Source of the DNA: Prosapia bicincta
Lineage: Eukaryota; Arthropoda; Insecta; Hemiptera; Cercopidae
Length of the DNA: 64,000 nt
Assembly: GCA_036971475.1 (NCBI GenBank)
Contig: JBAIZL010000005.1
Span: 234,776,369 to 234,840,368 of the forward strand
Reading direction: 5' to 3'
The notes beneath the pieces are model-generated. The model did not search any database and had not been told where the DNA came from. It saw nothing but the letters and a program-made list of their open reading frames with translations. A program made the position numbers and the translations under genes. Positions 1-12,498 of this stretch are shown piece by piece. Numbering within the stretch: the first letter of the stretch is position 1; every line of letters begins with the position of its first letter.

Positions 1-540
1 TTTTCACTAAACACTTGTAAATATTTACAAACTTGCCTATAGTAGCGTTTCTCTGAGGTCTCAAGAAACTGACAAATACAACCTCTCAGGTATTTACAAA
101 TTAACTTGTAATGATTGTCCCAACTATTACATCGGCCAAACCAGCAGGTCATTCTATACACGCTTCGAAGAACACATTACCCAAAAAACACAAACAAACC
201 CTAAATCCAGCTACGCAAAACACCCAACATACACACACACACACCGACATACACACTAATTTACATGTTCTACACACATTAAAACAAAGTAAAAAACTAA
301 CCACATTAGAAAAATATGAAATCTACAAACACTACGCAACAGATAAAGAAAACGTATTAAATGATTACACACACTTTGAAGCCAACAGCCTTTTCTATTT
401 TATGATACACAACTCAAACAACCAACCCCAAATCCATTCCCGTTAGAGCCTTTACACCTAACCGATGCCGCCAGTAGAGAGTTAGCTTCGTAAAAGGAAC
501 GAATGTTTTGAAACGCGTCAGCAAGTTAGCAATTACGTAT
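1..540 (+). mobile_element. Penelope-like element, GIY-YIG tail (broken)
   Basis: From base 65 the frame reads ETDKYNLSGIYKLTC, then YYIGQTSRSFYTRFEEHI: the GIY...YIG endonuclease core of Penelope-like retroelements, in which it follows the reverse transcriptase. Within a CACACA run near 220-245 the frame shifts. The rest of the tail (TDIHTNLHVLHTLK, KLTTLEKYEIYKHY) continues in the next frame to the stop at 446. The RT part lies before the window. A GAAACGCGTC block near 510-520 resembles the terminal region of other copies here. Confidence 0.8.
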
Positions 541-859
541 TCACTTAATTAAGTATTTTTAAAATTAGTTTAATCAGTGAATTAAAGATGATTACATCAA
601 GCAACTTCAAATATATTAGGTTGAATAATATATTTAGTATTAACATTTTGTGTTGTTTATATATTACAATAATAAATATTAATTACTTATTATTAATAAT
701 TATTTTTAGAATGTACAAATAAATAAAATATTTTTTTCATTTCTTCCCACTTTCAATTTATCATAAAGCTCACAACAGGGGCATAGCCAGGACGATTGGT
801 TGGGAGGACAGGGTCAGGAGTCCAAACTTGTCTGGGGAAACTTTGAACATCTCTAAATA
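541..859. other. AT-rich spacer
   Basis: No gene or repeat recognised between the PLE tail and the adjacent DNA transposon. The last ~90 bases may be part of that transposon's end. Confidence 0.4.
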
Positions 860-2205
860 TCATATTTTATGCTATTTCGGCCTCATCTTCTGCGGACTCA
901 TCTGCACTTGAGTCTTCGTCGCTGTCAACGCCCAACTGGATTATGATAGAATCGATTGTATTCTCCAATATTCCATCTTTTCTCCAATACGCTTCTTCAA
1001 TTTTTAACACGTGCTTCACGTAGCCAGCCCAGTCTTCTTTTGTCACTGAACTAATAGCGGCAGTCGTCAGTTCTTTTAGGTGTGTCATTCTGCTCCCTCA
1101 CTTGTCTCTTAATTTTACTCCATGCAAGTTCGATTGGATTTATATCACACAAATAGGGTGGGAGTCGCAAAACTGTATGACCATGACTGTTTAACAATTT
1201 GTCAATTTTAAATGTTTTTTCTGATGGTTGTTAATATTAATAAGCTCTAACAAATTTACTTTTTTCATTTTAACGTCACACTCTATTCCCTGTCTATGAA
1301 GCCAAGCTATCATTACAGCCTTGACAGAGCTTTTTGTCGGAGGCTTGTCAACTTGAATGTTATGGGGCGTTCTCCATAACCACAACTGAGTGAGGAGGAA
1401 GTAAAGGAATTGGTTTTTCTCTCACCCAATTTTCAAAGTTAGACTGATTCACTTCTTCATGGTAGTCTCCAGAAGATGTTCCCGCTTTAAAAACTAGTTC
1501 AGCTCCGTTCAAAAACCCCTCACTGGATCCAACATATACAACTATCAATCAGTTGTCTCCTCTGTTTGTGGTCAAAACACCTACGACATTTTCACTTTGC
1601 CAGCACTTTTGAAAAATTAAATTTGAGTTCATCCAAGTGTTGTCCATATAAAAAAATGTTCTACCCTCACTTCTTAATATTTTTATATCTTGTAAATATT
1701 TTACCCTTCAGTTCACAATATTGGGACGCTCAATAAGTATTTTGCGCTTTTAAGCACATGTTTTTTTTATATGGAAAACTTTGCAAAGGGTTTCTTTCTT
1801 CCATGGAAAATCAATTTTTTCCTTCACGATTGGTAATAAAACTCTCAATGTGGGACTTTTTTCATGCTGAATATAGTAGTTATTTACAATGCTCCTAATC
1901 ACACATTTATTAAAATTATCGATTTCCGCATTTCTGTGGGCTGCTCATTTCCTTTTCTTTCCAGGCGTAGATAAAGGCTCATTAGACTTGCACTCTTGTC
2001 GAATTTTATGAACAAAACCTAATGGTCTGTTTGTATAATAAGCAGCACGTTCACTGGCTTTCTTCAACGTAAAGATTAATTGATTATTTCTGGATTCTCC
2101 ATCACACTTACTAATAACACTAGCGATGACGTTTCTTTTTTCGCAGTGAATGATTTCCCCCTTCTTCACTGAACTATTACAATCCATTGCGGAAATGAAC
2201 ACAAG
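860..2205 (-). pseudogene. Tc1/IS630-type (DDE_3) transposase, decayed
   Basis: Read on the minus strand, fragments in order are: an N-terminal helix-turn-helix part (KRNVIASVISKCDGES, near 2100); GRTFFYMDNTW with the first acidic residue (near 1640); SEGFLNGAELVFKAGTSSG (near 1500); LLPPHSVVVMENAPYHNIQV with the second acidic motif, where the usual D is E (near 1375); LRLPPYLCDINPIELAWS with the third, E (near 1130); and an acidic tail ending at 867. Stops and frameshifts separate the pieces. The product would cut and paste DNA at TA sites, but this copy cannot be active. Confidence 0.75.
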
Positions 2206-2735
2206 TAGTCACTGACTCAACAAAAGACATGTAAAGGCAACTGACACAGGCACAATATCAACTAAAATGTTGAGACGAATGTTCGTAACTGGGCTAGTAT
2301 TAACTGGCGCGTGCGAGAGAATGATGTGGGGGTGAATGGTATGTTAGGTAGATTGGATTTCCCGAGAATACTTCCCCGCACCCCTCAAATGTCGCCTCGG
2401 TTCTCCTGACGGACGGACTATATCTGATCTCAAGGTTTTCGTAGGTTAGGGTATTAGAATGGGGTGAGATATTATGATGGTGTGGGTATATTTTGTGAGT
2501 GTTGAGAGTTATGATGTCAAAAAGTGTGTGTGAGTTGTAATGTAATTGTGTATTGAGTATGTGTGTAGGTACAGCATACCTTAAAACACTGATTAGTTAA
2601 ACACCAATAGATTAATTAATATACTATATCCAATAGGTGTTGTTCGTAATTCTCATTGAAATATAAACGTTCAAACTTAGTAATATTACGACTTGCTTCA
2701 AATTATAATTAACTTAATTTTAATAAAAGTAACAT
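2206..2735. other. 5' flank, GT-rich stretch
   Basis: No coding signal. 2450-2580 is rich in GT and GTGT runs on the + strand. It may include the outer end of the neighbouring Tc1-type element, but no inverted repeat was matched. Confidence 0.35.
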
Positions 2736-2795
2736 TGATGATGTTGGTCTATTTCGGTCAAAAATGTTTTGTCTAAGTAGGCTTTTAAAATATTT
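2736..2795 (+). repeat. PLE terminal fragment
   Basis: The block containing TCAAAAATGTTTTGTCTAAG resembles TCAAAAATGTTCTGTCTCAG at 5700-5720, the end of a PLE foldback. It is a short remnant about 270 bases before the gamma-COP start. Confidence 0.4.
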
Positions 2796-2800
2796 ACTTT

Positions 2801-3062
2801 AATTATAATTTCATGAAACTCAACAAACCACTGTAATTTGTAGATTCATTATTTAATCATAGATGAAGAAAAAGGATTTCTTATCGGTATGCAACAGATT
2901 ACTATATAACCTAGACTGTGTATACCTAATTCTTCAACAACATTAACAGCTGTACAAGTCAGAGGTGACGTGTTGTGTTGTATTAAGTTAGTACAGTTAA
3001 TAAAATATTGCTTTTATACTTCTTTCTTTAGAACTTCTAAAACTAAAAGAAAGTTAAATCAA
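2801..3062 (+). promoter_or_regulatory. Probable promoter and 5' UTR region of gamma-COP
   Basis: This is the only non-repeat-like sequence just upstream of exon 1. No clear TATA box or initiator could be fixed. A 5' UTR is expected in roughly the last 100 bases. Any further upstream non-coding exon would have to lie among transposon remnants. Inference from position only. Confidence 0.3.
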
Positions 3063-3099
3063 ATGGCATTTAAAAGAGATAAGAAAGAAGAGGAAGATG
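3063..3099 (+). CDS. COPG: gamma-COP coding exon 1
   Basis: Codes [12 protein letters not shown] plus the first base of codon 13. The donor is G|GTACGG. The context around the ATG (ATCAAATGG) is acceptable for a eukaryotic start. An in-frame ATG at 2970 exists but would add a hydrophobic stretch unknown in this family, so 3063 is preferred. Confidence 0.88.
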
Positions 3100-6000
3100 G
3101 TACGGTTCTTATTAAAGTTTTATCATATGGGTCGCTTTTAATTGTTAGCTTTTGCTATAGTTTAGGTTAATATTTTTGACAACTGTAGTTTCCCAAATTT
3201 TTATTTTAGAAGTTAAATATCGGAAAATTTACATGTTTTTAGAAAATTGCAAATACGAACTTATCTCTTATATTTGTTTTATTTTTCTTTTCATTTGTTT
3301 ATTATTAGAGAACTTGATCATCTATGAGTAATTGATGTCCTTTTCGAAATTTTGTAGTTCATGACGCGCTGGCTGTTAATCAATTATTACAATTTGAAAT
3401 TACTTGCGATCAGTCATTCTATTTAGTTTAGACATCAGTCTAAATATAATGTCTGATCGCAAGTATTTCTAATTGTAATAAGTGATGTACTTTATATTGT
3501 CCTTTTAAATTTCTTCTACTATTTAATTATTCTGAAAGTAATTAAAGTTTAAATAATTTGTAATTGTGAGTTTTAGCAGCCACCTGGGATATAAATTGAA
3601 AATCGTTCAAAACCACAAAATAGGACGATATGCACAAGAATGTTTTTAAAGTTTTACTCGGGAAGTTATTTTTTATGAATTAATTTTTGTTGGGTAAAAA
3701 ATTCAGTGCGGAACATTAAGCTGCGCATCAGCTGCAGTGTGAAACAGTGACGTAACAACTGTAGTTGATGTTTTAGCAATCTAAACTTTATGAATCAAAA
3801 ACATGTTATGAAGCTATATTCAAAACTATTATTTTTGTTATTGCCAGGGAAGGTTAATTTTATATATCTATATTGAAATATGCCTATGAAGTATCCAGTC
3901 AGGATAGATTTGGTTCTAATTTTATTCATTTAACCAATTATGTAATGTATAAAATTACAACCAAATCTATCCTGGCTTGACACTTTTTAGGTATATTTTA
4001 ATATAGGTATATAGTAATGTATAAATTATTTAAAACCAAATCTATCTAAACTGGAGACTTTATAAGTATATTTAAACATACATATGCAAAAACCATAAAA
4101 ATTAAGTCAAAACCTTTTTCAAATATCTATACATGTAAGGTACTGATTCAAAACTTAATGCCCCACACTGAATGTTTTACCCCACCTTAAATTGATAAGA
4201 AATAACTTTCAGAGTAAAATAAAAAGTCTTGTGCATATTGCCCTATTTTGTAATTTTGAACAATTTTCAATTTATTTCTCAGGTGGCTGCTAAAACTCAC
4301 AATTAACAAATTATTTATTGGAAACAAGTTTTTGACAAACTATTAATAATAATAATAATTCAATATAATTGACGAGGCCTTATACTACAACAATCAATAT
4401 AAGCAAATGTAAACTAAAACCAATATTATATAGATCTGTTAAACTACATACATTTTATTTAAGTTGTCATCGTTAAAGGGTTATGTATCACTTATGTAGT
4501 TGTCTTTGTTAAGCTATTATTTTCTGTTTTATTGGCAATTATTTAATGTCAAGATGAAGATAAGATTTAACCTGGTATTTTACCAAATGCTAGTCAACTC
4601 TTAATTTTTCTTCTTTATATATGTTGCCATAATATACATTCTAAACTAGAAACAAGTGATTTCAAATGTTAGGAAACTATAGTTACTGATGTGCACAAAA
4701 TTTTGAATATAATTCTGTTCCACAGATAATATAGAGAAGTAGTTTTAAATATTACATATCCAAAAGTTAATTATAAATTTATGCACATAGTGAATCATTG
4801 TTTGTGATAGCAAAACAAATAATTCTTTAATTTATTTCGGTTGTGGACATACTTCTAATTACTAGTAGTTTTAGTGGTAATAGTTTAGCGGTATAGATTG
4901 TTTTATATTCACTAGTTTGATATTGTTCATTAAGTAATTGAGAGGTGAGGATGGTCCTTCATTGTTCATTCTACAAAGAATGATGAGAACTGTTCTTAGC
5001 AAATTCGAGACCTGGATCAAAAACATTTTGCAATGGCTTTTTTAAAAAAGTGGTTTATTTTTCCTTAAAAGTTTAAAAAATTCTCATGCAGAAATGTGTG
5101 CTTAAAGCTATTTTGATGAAGTCATTTCGTCTCAAAACACCCTAATAATTCGGAAATTATTTACCCCTATGTGATTTTTTTTTATTTGCCAGAGTTGAGT
5201 TTCTTTTTATTTTTGATGTGTACAATATTTTACTCTGTGTAAAGGGAAAGAATTAAAATAAGAAAGAAATGATTTACGACCATGGCTTAAACTCTTCCAC
5301 TATAATTTTTTGAAACATTAGAAAATTATAATAATTTAGGTCTTATTAATCACTTAAACATTAATTTTTGACTATCCGAACTTTAAATTTTGTAAATTTG
5401 TTAAAACTTACTAAGACGGAACGTTTTCTGTCTATGTGGCGATCTTCATCAGTGTCTTCTGTTTGGAGATAGTTTATCTTTGTTGTTGGTGTCGTGTTGT
5501 ATTTTGTATTGTAACTTGTTATTAGTTTTGTATGCTATTTTGTCTCAACACACTAGAACAATATGAAATTTACAGACACACAAAAACACAAAGTACAAAC
5601 ATATTAAACGAACAAACACAATACAAATCACACATACTCTTTGATACTATCGAAAACCTGCCTTTAAAACTGACCCGACATCTCGACTGTACATAGCGAT
5701 CAAAAATGTTCTGTCTCAGTAAGTTTTAACAAATTTACAAAATTTTAAGTTCAGATAATCGTAAACTATTGTTTAAGTGATTAATAAGATTCACCGAACG
5801 TAATGGACTACAAAATTCAAAGTATTTCATCTAAAAAAAGTATAATTAAATTTGAGGTTATTGAAATTAGTTGGTAATTACAGCTAATAAGTTCCTAATT
5901 TTCCTATAACAAATTGGGTAAGTAGTTTTATGTGGTTACAAACATTTTTGCATTATTGATTTATCACTTAAATTAGTTGGTAAACTTTTTTTGTAGGTGG

Positions 6001-6259
6001 AGGAAATCCTTTTCAAAATTTGGACAAGACAAGTGTCCTACAGGAAGCACGTACTTTCAATGATACTCCTGTCAATCCAAGAAAATGTACTCATATTCTC
6101 TCCAAAATTCTGTATTTATTAAACCAGGTATGTACTAGGTTATTCAAATACAAGAATATTTATTAATTTATATCCAAAGCTTTTCGTTGGTAAACAGTAC
6201 CAACATCATCAGGAATGAAAATTACAATAATGTATATTATTGTATTATGTATTATATAT

Positions 6260-6326
<67 letters not shown>

Positions 6327-6672
6327 AGGTTAGTTTTGGTTGGTAAAGATTATTTAGATTTTTTGGACTAGGAGACTGACAGACTTACCTTGGTAAGAGT
6401 CCACTCTGTAGTAGTCTTGAAATAGAAACACATAAAAGCACATTAACAATGATATATTTCAACCACACAGTGGTCTTTGTCAATCGAAGAGAAAACACAA
6501 AAAGAAATATGAGAGAATGAAATAAAATAATTGTAATCACAGATTGTGTAGAGTAGAAATCAGATGTCACAGATGCACAGATTAAAGATATATATATATA
6601 TTGTTTCCATGAACATATGAGTGATTATAGTTTATATAAGTCTGTCAGGGGAAAAGAGATAAGGCTATTTGG

Positions 6673-6703
<31 letters not shown>

Positions 6704-6860
6704 AATGGATTTATCTGATGTTGAGGTTAGGGGATTCAGACTCACTCTTCTACTGTTGTTGGGTTCACCTCGTCAATGCTGGATGAGATTCTAGCGAAAC
6801 GTCGGAACTGCGAATTTATGGACTGCAGAATGAACGGATGCACTCCAGATAGCAACTATT

Positions 6861-6949
<89 letters not shown>

Positions 6950-9900
6950 TGTAGGAAATGAAAAACATTTTCTTCTGAGTGAGTTCTAATATTACTGTTT
7001 TTTATCAATTTTTTAAAGTAGGAGTAAAATACAACGAACAAATCTAAGACCACTTACCACCGCTACTTGTTTACAGCTAGAGAAAAGAAGTGGCAAGTGA
7101 GAGACAAGTACTGCACTCATATTTAATGGTAAAAGCGCTTAAAAGGAAACATATTACCAAACATTTTATTTTCAGTATGCTAGCTTTCCGCGGGCTGGAA
7201 ACTGGGCTGTAAGACTTTCCGCGGGCTGTAGGTTGGAGACTCCTGATTTGGAGCTATATTAGAAAAATTACTAAATTGTATATATCTTTTTGTATATAAC
7301 TGAATTGATAGACACAATTTTTTTTCAAGGATTTAAAATTATATACTTTATTAGTATCTTACTGATTTTATGTTAAATTCAGATTCCATAACTATGTTTT
7401 GATTTTTTCTATATCATATTATTTTCTTCATACCATAGCAAATGCTTGATTCATTTTTTTCTTATTTTGACGCATTGATTATAAAATATTTCCTATTAAC
7501 CGCTAATTTAATGTAATAAAGCTTTATAAAATAAAACAACTTATAAATGTAATATTGTTAGATAGTAAAATTTTTTTTAAACATTGACTTGCAATAAGTG
7601 TTGCATATGGCAATAACGCAATTTTAATGTATAAAAAATAACTCCCAGAAGAGTAGATAAGTTATGATCAGATTGCTGCTGCTGAATAGGTAAGGTTTTT
7701 TGTAGCTTAGTTAAACTCGAAAACATCTGACGTGTAAACTTACAGCGTCATATGAGTTAAAATTAAATATTGTAGAGAAATCACTAACACAAATATAATT
7801 AGTTACTGTTAAAAACACGTGAGCCTAAAACATAGGTAGTTTGCTATCACAGGGGTTAAGTTTAACGTTATTTCATTTAACATCAAACACAATATTTAAT
7901 TTAATATGAGAGTACATTCTCACAATTATACTTGCAGTACTTTGTCGATTGTAAACACTTAACACTGAAAGCAGACCAAATATAAATAAGGAAAAGTGAT
8001 GAAACACCATCCAACAGACGGCAATTGAATGGTGCATTTGGGAGGCTTTTCTTTAAAAAATTGAACCTAGTAAGACTAGCTGCACCTACTAAGAGGGCTT
8101 TGGTAGTCCTCACGGTACCAAAGTCTAACATACATACTACTAACAACACTCTCTGTTACAATTTCTATACACACAACATTTACAACACAATCTTTATACA
8201 AATGAACTCTTACACTTTCTCTTAAGATTTTTTGACTGGTCAGAACTATTACGTATTTAAAGTGCTGTGCTATGACAAGCTCTGGTGCTGTGCTATGAGC
8301 TTGCTCTGTGAAAGATGTAATGTGGTTGCTGGTCTGCCAGCCACTTCGATCCTTGGTCAGGGAGTGTTAGCGGTGCACAGGAGTCAGAGCCTGTGCACAG
8401 TATTACTAGTATTCGACTGATGCCCATCCAGTCGCACTACAGAGAAAAACTTTAGGGCCTAGAGTTATAGGGGTTAAAAGTGATAGCAAGTGATGTATGG
8501 GTGTACCTGTTCCTATAGTCCCACCCATAATGCTTGACATGATAGCTGACTTAAAAACATGTATGAAACCTAAAAGAAAGTCAAACAGAGTCATTTCAAA
8601 GAGGTCACGTCAAGATTCACCTGATGATCTTGAAGTTGATGTTGGGAGTAATAAGTTAATGGTGGTAACGTCACCGACATTGCCATCACCAAAGTATTTA
8701 GTATTTTCTAGTGACGAAGAAGGAGTGGATTTGTCTAGTGTTTGTCTAGTTTCCCCTTTCTTTATCAATAAGGCGGTTACTGCCTTTCCATGAGGTCTAG
8801 TGTTGTCTTTTAAGACTGGGATATTGTTTGTTGAAACTTCTAATGAAAGGTAAATGTGTTCTTTTAAAAATGACCTAGTCATGGTATCTATGTCACCCCA
8901 ACAGATCCTCGAATTTCTCAACGTGGATCATCAACTGTAAAGATTTAATGTATGTTCCTATTAATGAAATTAGGTCCGAATCGTTGTCTCAGTCAGTTAC
9001 AGATGTTGTGTCTATAATGAAAATGGAGAACAGTGAGAAAGTATTTTCAGTGAAATACTTTCATTTTCACTTTTGGAAAACCGGAGATTTTCGAATTTTT
9101 ACAAGCAGGTTACTAAAGGCTTCTGTAGTACGCAACTTTCGCAGTTTGCCTCTTTTACGGAGCTTCTCTGGGGGTGGGGGTGGCTCGGTAGAAGTAGTAA
9201 ATCATTAACTGAACCTTTGGCAAAAGAAGTTGCCTGGTGGTAATAAAACTTTTGCGTCTGTATTGGTCAATAGGAATGAAGTAGATAAACGTACTCTAGT
9301 TGTGGAACACTCAACATTGGCAGAGACAGAAACGTTTGCAAAAAAACTATAGTCAAAGGAAGTAATGGCAAAACAACCCTTGCTCAATTCAAAACCGGCT
9401 CAGATTCTATCCGAAAGAAAGTAGATATGGAATCTGAAGATTTATACTATTGTACGTCTGTGAATGTCCCAGGCTAAAGAGAGAGTAATGGGTGTCAGAT
9501 AAATCCATTGCTAAATTAATGTCTTCAATTAGCAGGTCTGTGATACAATGGATTATCAATGATGTCAGGAGTCATATAGAAGATATAAAGGTACTTGTGT
9601 GAGATGTGTATCCAATGTTATCTATCTTCACAAGATACAAATCGCCCAATTTCCATGTAAGAAAGTATTCAGTTTTTTGATCAGAGTTCATTACAGAAGA
9701 TAGAACTAGAAATGGTGTAGCCATCCTATTCCATGGTTGTATTGATGCAGTATCCATAAACTTAATCAAGAGAAAGGCTGGATAGACCAGTAAATATGTA
9801 AAGAGTGGTTTGAAAAAAATTATTTCTGAGTCAAAAAACATCTAAAGTGAAAGAATGTACCAGAAAAACCTACACTGCTGATTCACCATCTCACCCAGGG

Positions 9901-12425
9901 GAAAATATTTTCAAATCGGAAAATAGAAATTTCATTGTGAAGATTTTACTCCCAGTATCACTACTCTTATGAAACCAATGGACCATAGTGTGATTGTGAC
10001 AGTGAAAAAAATGCATAACATAATTACTGAAATAAGGGATTAAAAATGGAAATGATGTTCAAAGTTTCTGGAAAGATTTAACTATTCTTGACAGCATGGA
10101 TGATTTAAACACTGCTTAAGGGTCAGTTAGAAGATCTACACTAGTAAAGTCTTGGAGAAAAATTTTAAGTTATGTGAAAATACCTTAGAAGAGTCTACAG
10201 ATGAAAAAGAAGTTTCTGCTTGTGATGTTAGAAAATCCATAACAGAAAGAGAGACGTTGAGGAAGAAAACATTAAGTGGATTTTGATGCTAATGTTCTAG
10301 GGTTTAAACATCTCACTGATGAACAAATTGTTGATAGATCATAAGGTATTGTTTCAGAGGAATGTGAGAAAGGAAGAGGAAAAGACGAAGAAGCAAGTAA
10401 GGCATGAGACAGCTTTAACACACATCAAAGGACTTATGTAATACTTGGTGTAACAAAACGATGCAGCACTGTAATAAAATAGTACTAAAAACAATCTAAT
10501 TAAAGAATAGGTGTTTCATCACAAAAAACAATAGCTGGTGACAGATTTTTTTTTGTTAACCTACAGATAACTCTTAAAATCCTTATTTCTTTATAAGCTA
10601 CATTTGTATATGCATGTACTCGTACATCTGTATTATAATAAATAAACTCTTTGCATTGATTTTAATTGATTTTTTGAAAACTTGGCATGTTATCCGTGGA
10701 ATTGGCTTATCTTTAGTTGCCACACAACTCAATGCTACAGATAATTGGGAGTCTACTGCATTATAAATTTTGCAAAATTATTATTTTATTCAAATATTCT
10801 AAATATATTTTGCTACTCTGTGTATTATTTTGTTGAATTAGGTAATGCTAAAAAAGACAAATTTATAGTAAGATTTTCTTAATTTTGTAATTGGTTAGAA
10901 AAAATGAAATCTTAAATAAATCGTTATATGAAACATATAAGTATAAAGTTGTAACTTAGGTTTTAATTTTGGTTTTGTAATTACAATTTTTTGTCATTAG
11001 TTACACACATTCAGCCCATCAGAAATCTAACTTTTATGTGTATAAATTTTAAATTTTGCATTTTATATCCATACAACATGAAAATTACAAATATTTTAAA
11101 ATATAATTTAATTATATTGTTTTTATATTTTTAAGGGAGAACAGCTGGGTTCAACAGAAGCTACTGAAGTTTTCTTCGCCATGACTAAATTATTTCAATC
11201 CAAGGATGTGATGCTTAGGCGTATGGTATACCTTGGTATCAAAGAACTTTCTTCGTTAGCTGAAGATGTTATTATTGTCACGTCTAGTTTAACTAAAGAT
11301 ATGACAGGGCATGAGGACTTATACAGAGCTGCCGCTATTAGAGCACTGTGTAGTATTACTGATGTGAGTTTATTAAAACAAACTTTAGTACAGTTCTGTT
11401 TAGACAAATAATTTGTTTTAAGATTATATAATTAAATGGAAATTTAATTATTCAAAAAATTAATAATATGAAAAAAATAAACTCTTAATATTGTTTTAAA
11501 ATAATAGTACTTACTAGGCTTGTTATTGTCTGTAGAAATTCTGTGTCATCCTTAGGGATTTTTATGGCCTGAAGGCAATTTATTAAATGTCTGTTTTGAT
11601 ATTTGAAAGGGAGAATTTGGAACAATAAGGGTAAGGACATGAAACCCGTAGTCTAAGAAATAAGGGAATATACTAATAATGTTTGTCTCAGACACAATCT
11701 TCAGCTAATAAAACTTTTGTTGGATCTCATTAGATCCTACTTTGCTCTGTTAATTGTGTTTCCTAAGGAGTTGTTTCATAACAGACTTTAGTCTAAGGTA
11801 ACTTTCAGTTATTTATTCGATGTAGCTGATTGGTCTTCATTTCGAGTTTTACTACCTCAAGTATATTTATACCATCAAACTTCCTTTTCCTATTAAAAAG
11901 TATTAGTTTAATAAACAAATTTACTTTACCAGGTTTACTTTCTCATTCCAGTACTCTTTTTTTATAGTTACAATTCACAGTTTCTGTGATAGTGTACCTA
12001 TATTTAACATTATGTGGATATTGTTTACATAGCAATATATTTATTCCCTTGACTGTTTGATGGTAATTGGAAGTTGGGGTTAGTACATTTTGAAATGTTA
12101 TTTCACTTTGTTTCAGAATTTATTCAATTTAAGTATACACTAGTAACATTTTTCTTAGTTAATAAAATCTGCACCCTTAGCATGCATTGTCTACCTGTCT
12201 TATTCAATTCCTTCTATTTGCTCGCACTGTTCTTATATATATCTTGTACACATTGTTATTGGTGGATGACAATTAATGGTAATTCAGTTTGATCAAATAT
12301 TTATTCATAAATTAAAAATTTTGAAAACTCAGCCCTGGTCGGATTCAAACTTAAGAACTACTTGTTTAAAATTAAGTTCTTTGGCACAGAGGCAACTTTT
12401 TCATTGCTAGAAATCAATCATTTAA

Positions 12426-12498
<73 letters not shown>

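Noticed and set aside
111..446. A 111-residue host protein
   Set aside because: Its second half is the PLE C-terminal tail; its first half is out of frame with the GIY-YIG domain, which reads in another frame.
867..1088. Small acidic host protein on the minus strand
   Set aside because: It continues, after a frameshift, the Tc1-type transposase C-terminus.
2970..3062. N-terminal extension of gamma-COP from the ATG at 2970
   Set aside because: It would add a Cys/Phe-rich stretch absent from the family. The start at 3063 gives the expected short charged N-terminus.
6776..7053. Open frames made of IYIYIY repeats here and at other (TA)n tracts
   Set aside because: They are translations of TA microsatellites, not genes.
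12320..12350. tRNA gene or tRNA-derived SINE
   Set aside because: Only a B-box-like word was seen; no A box or cloverleaf.
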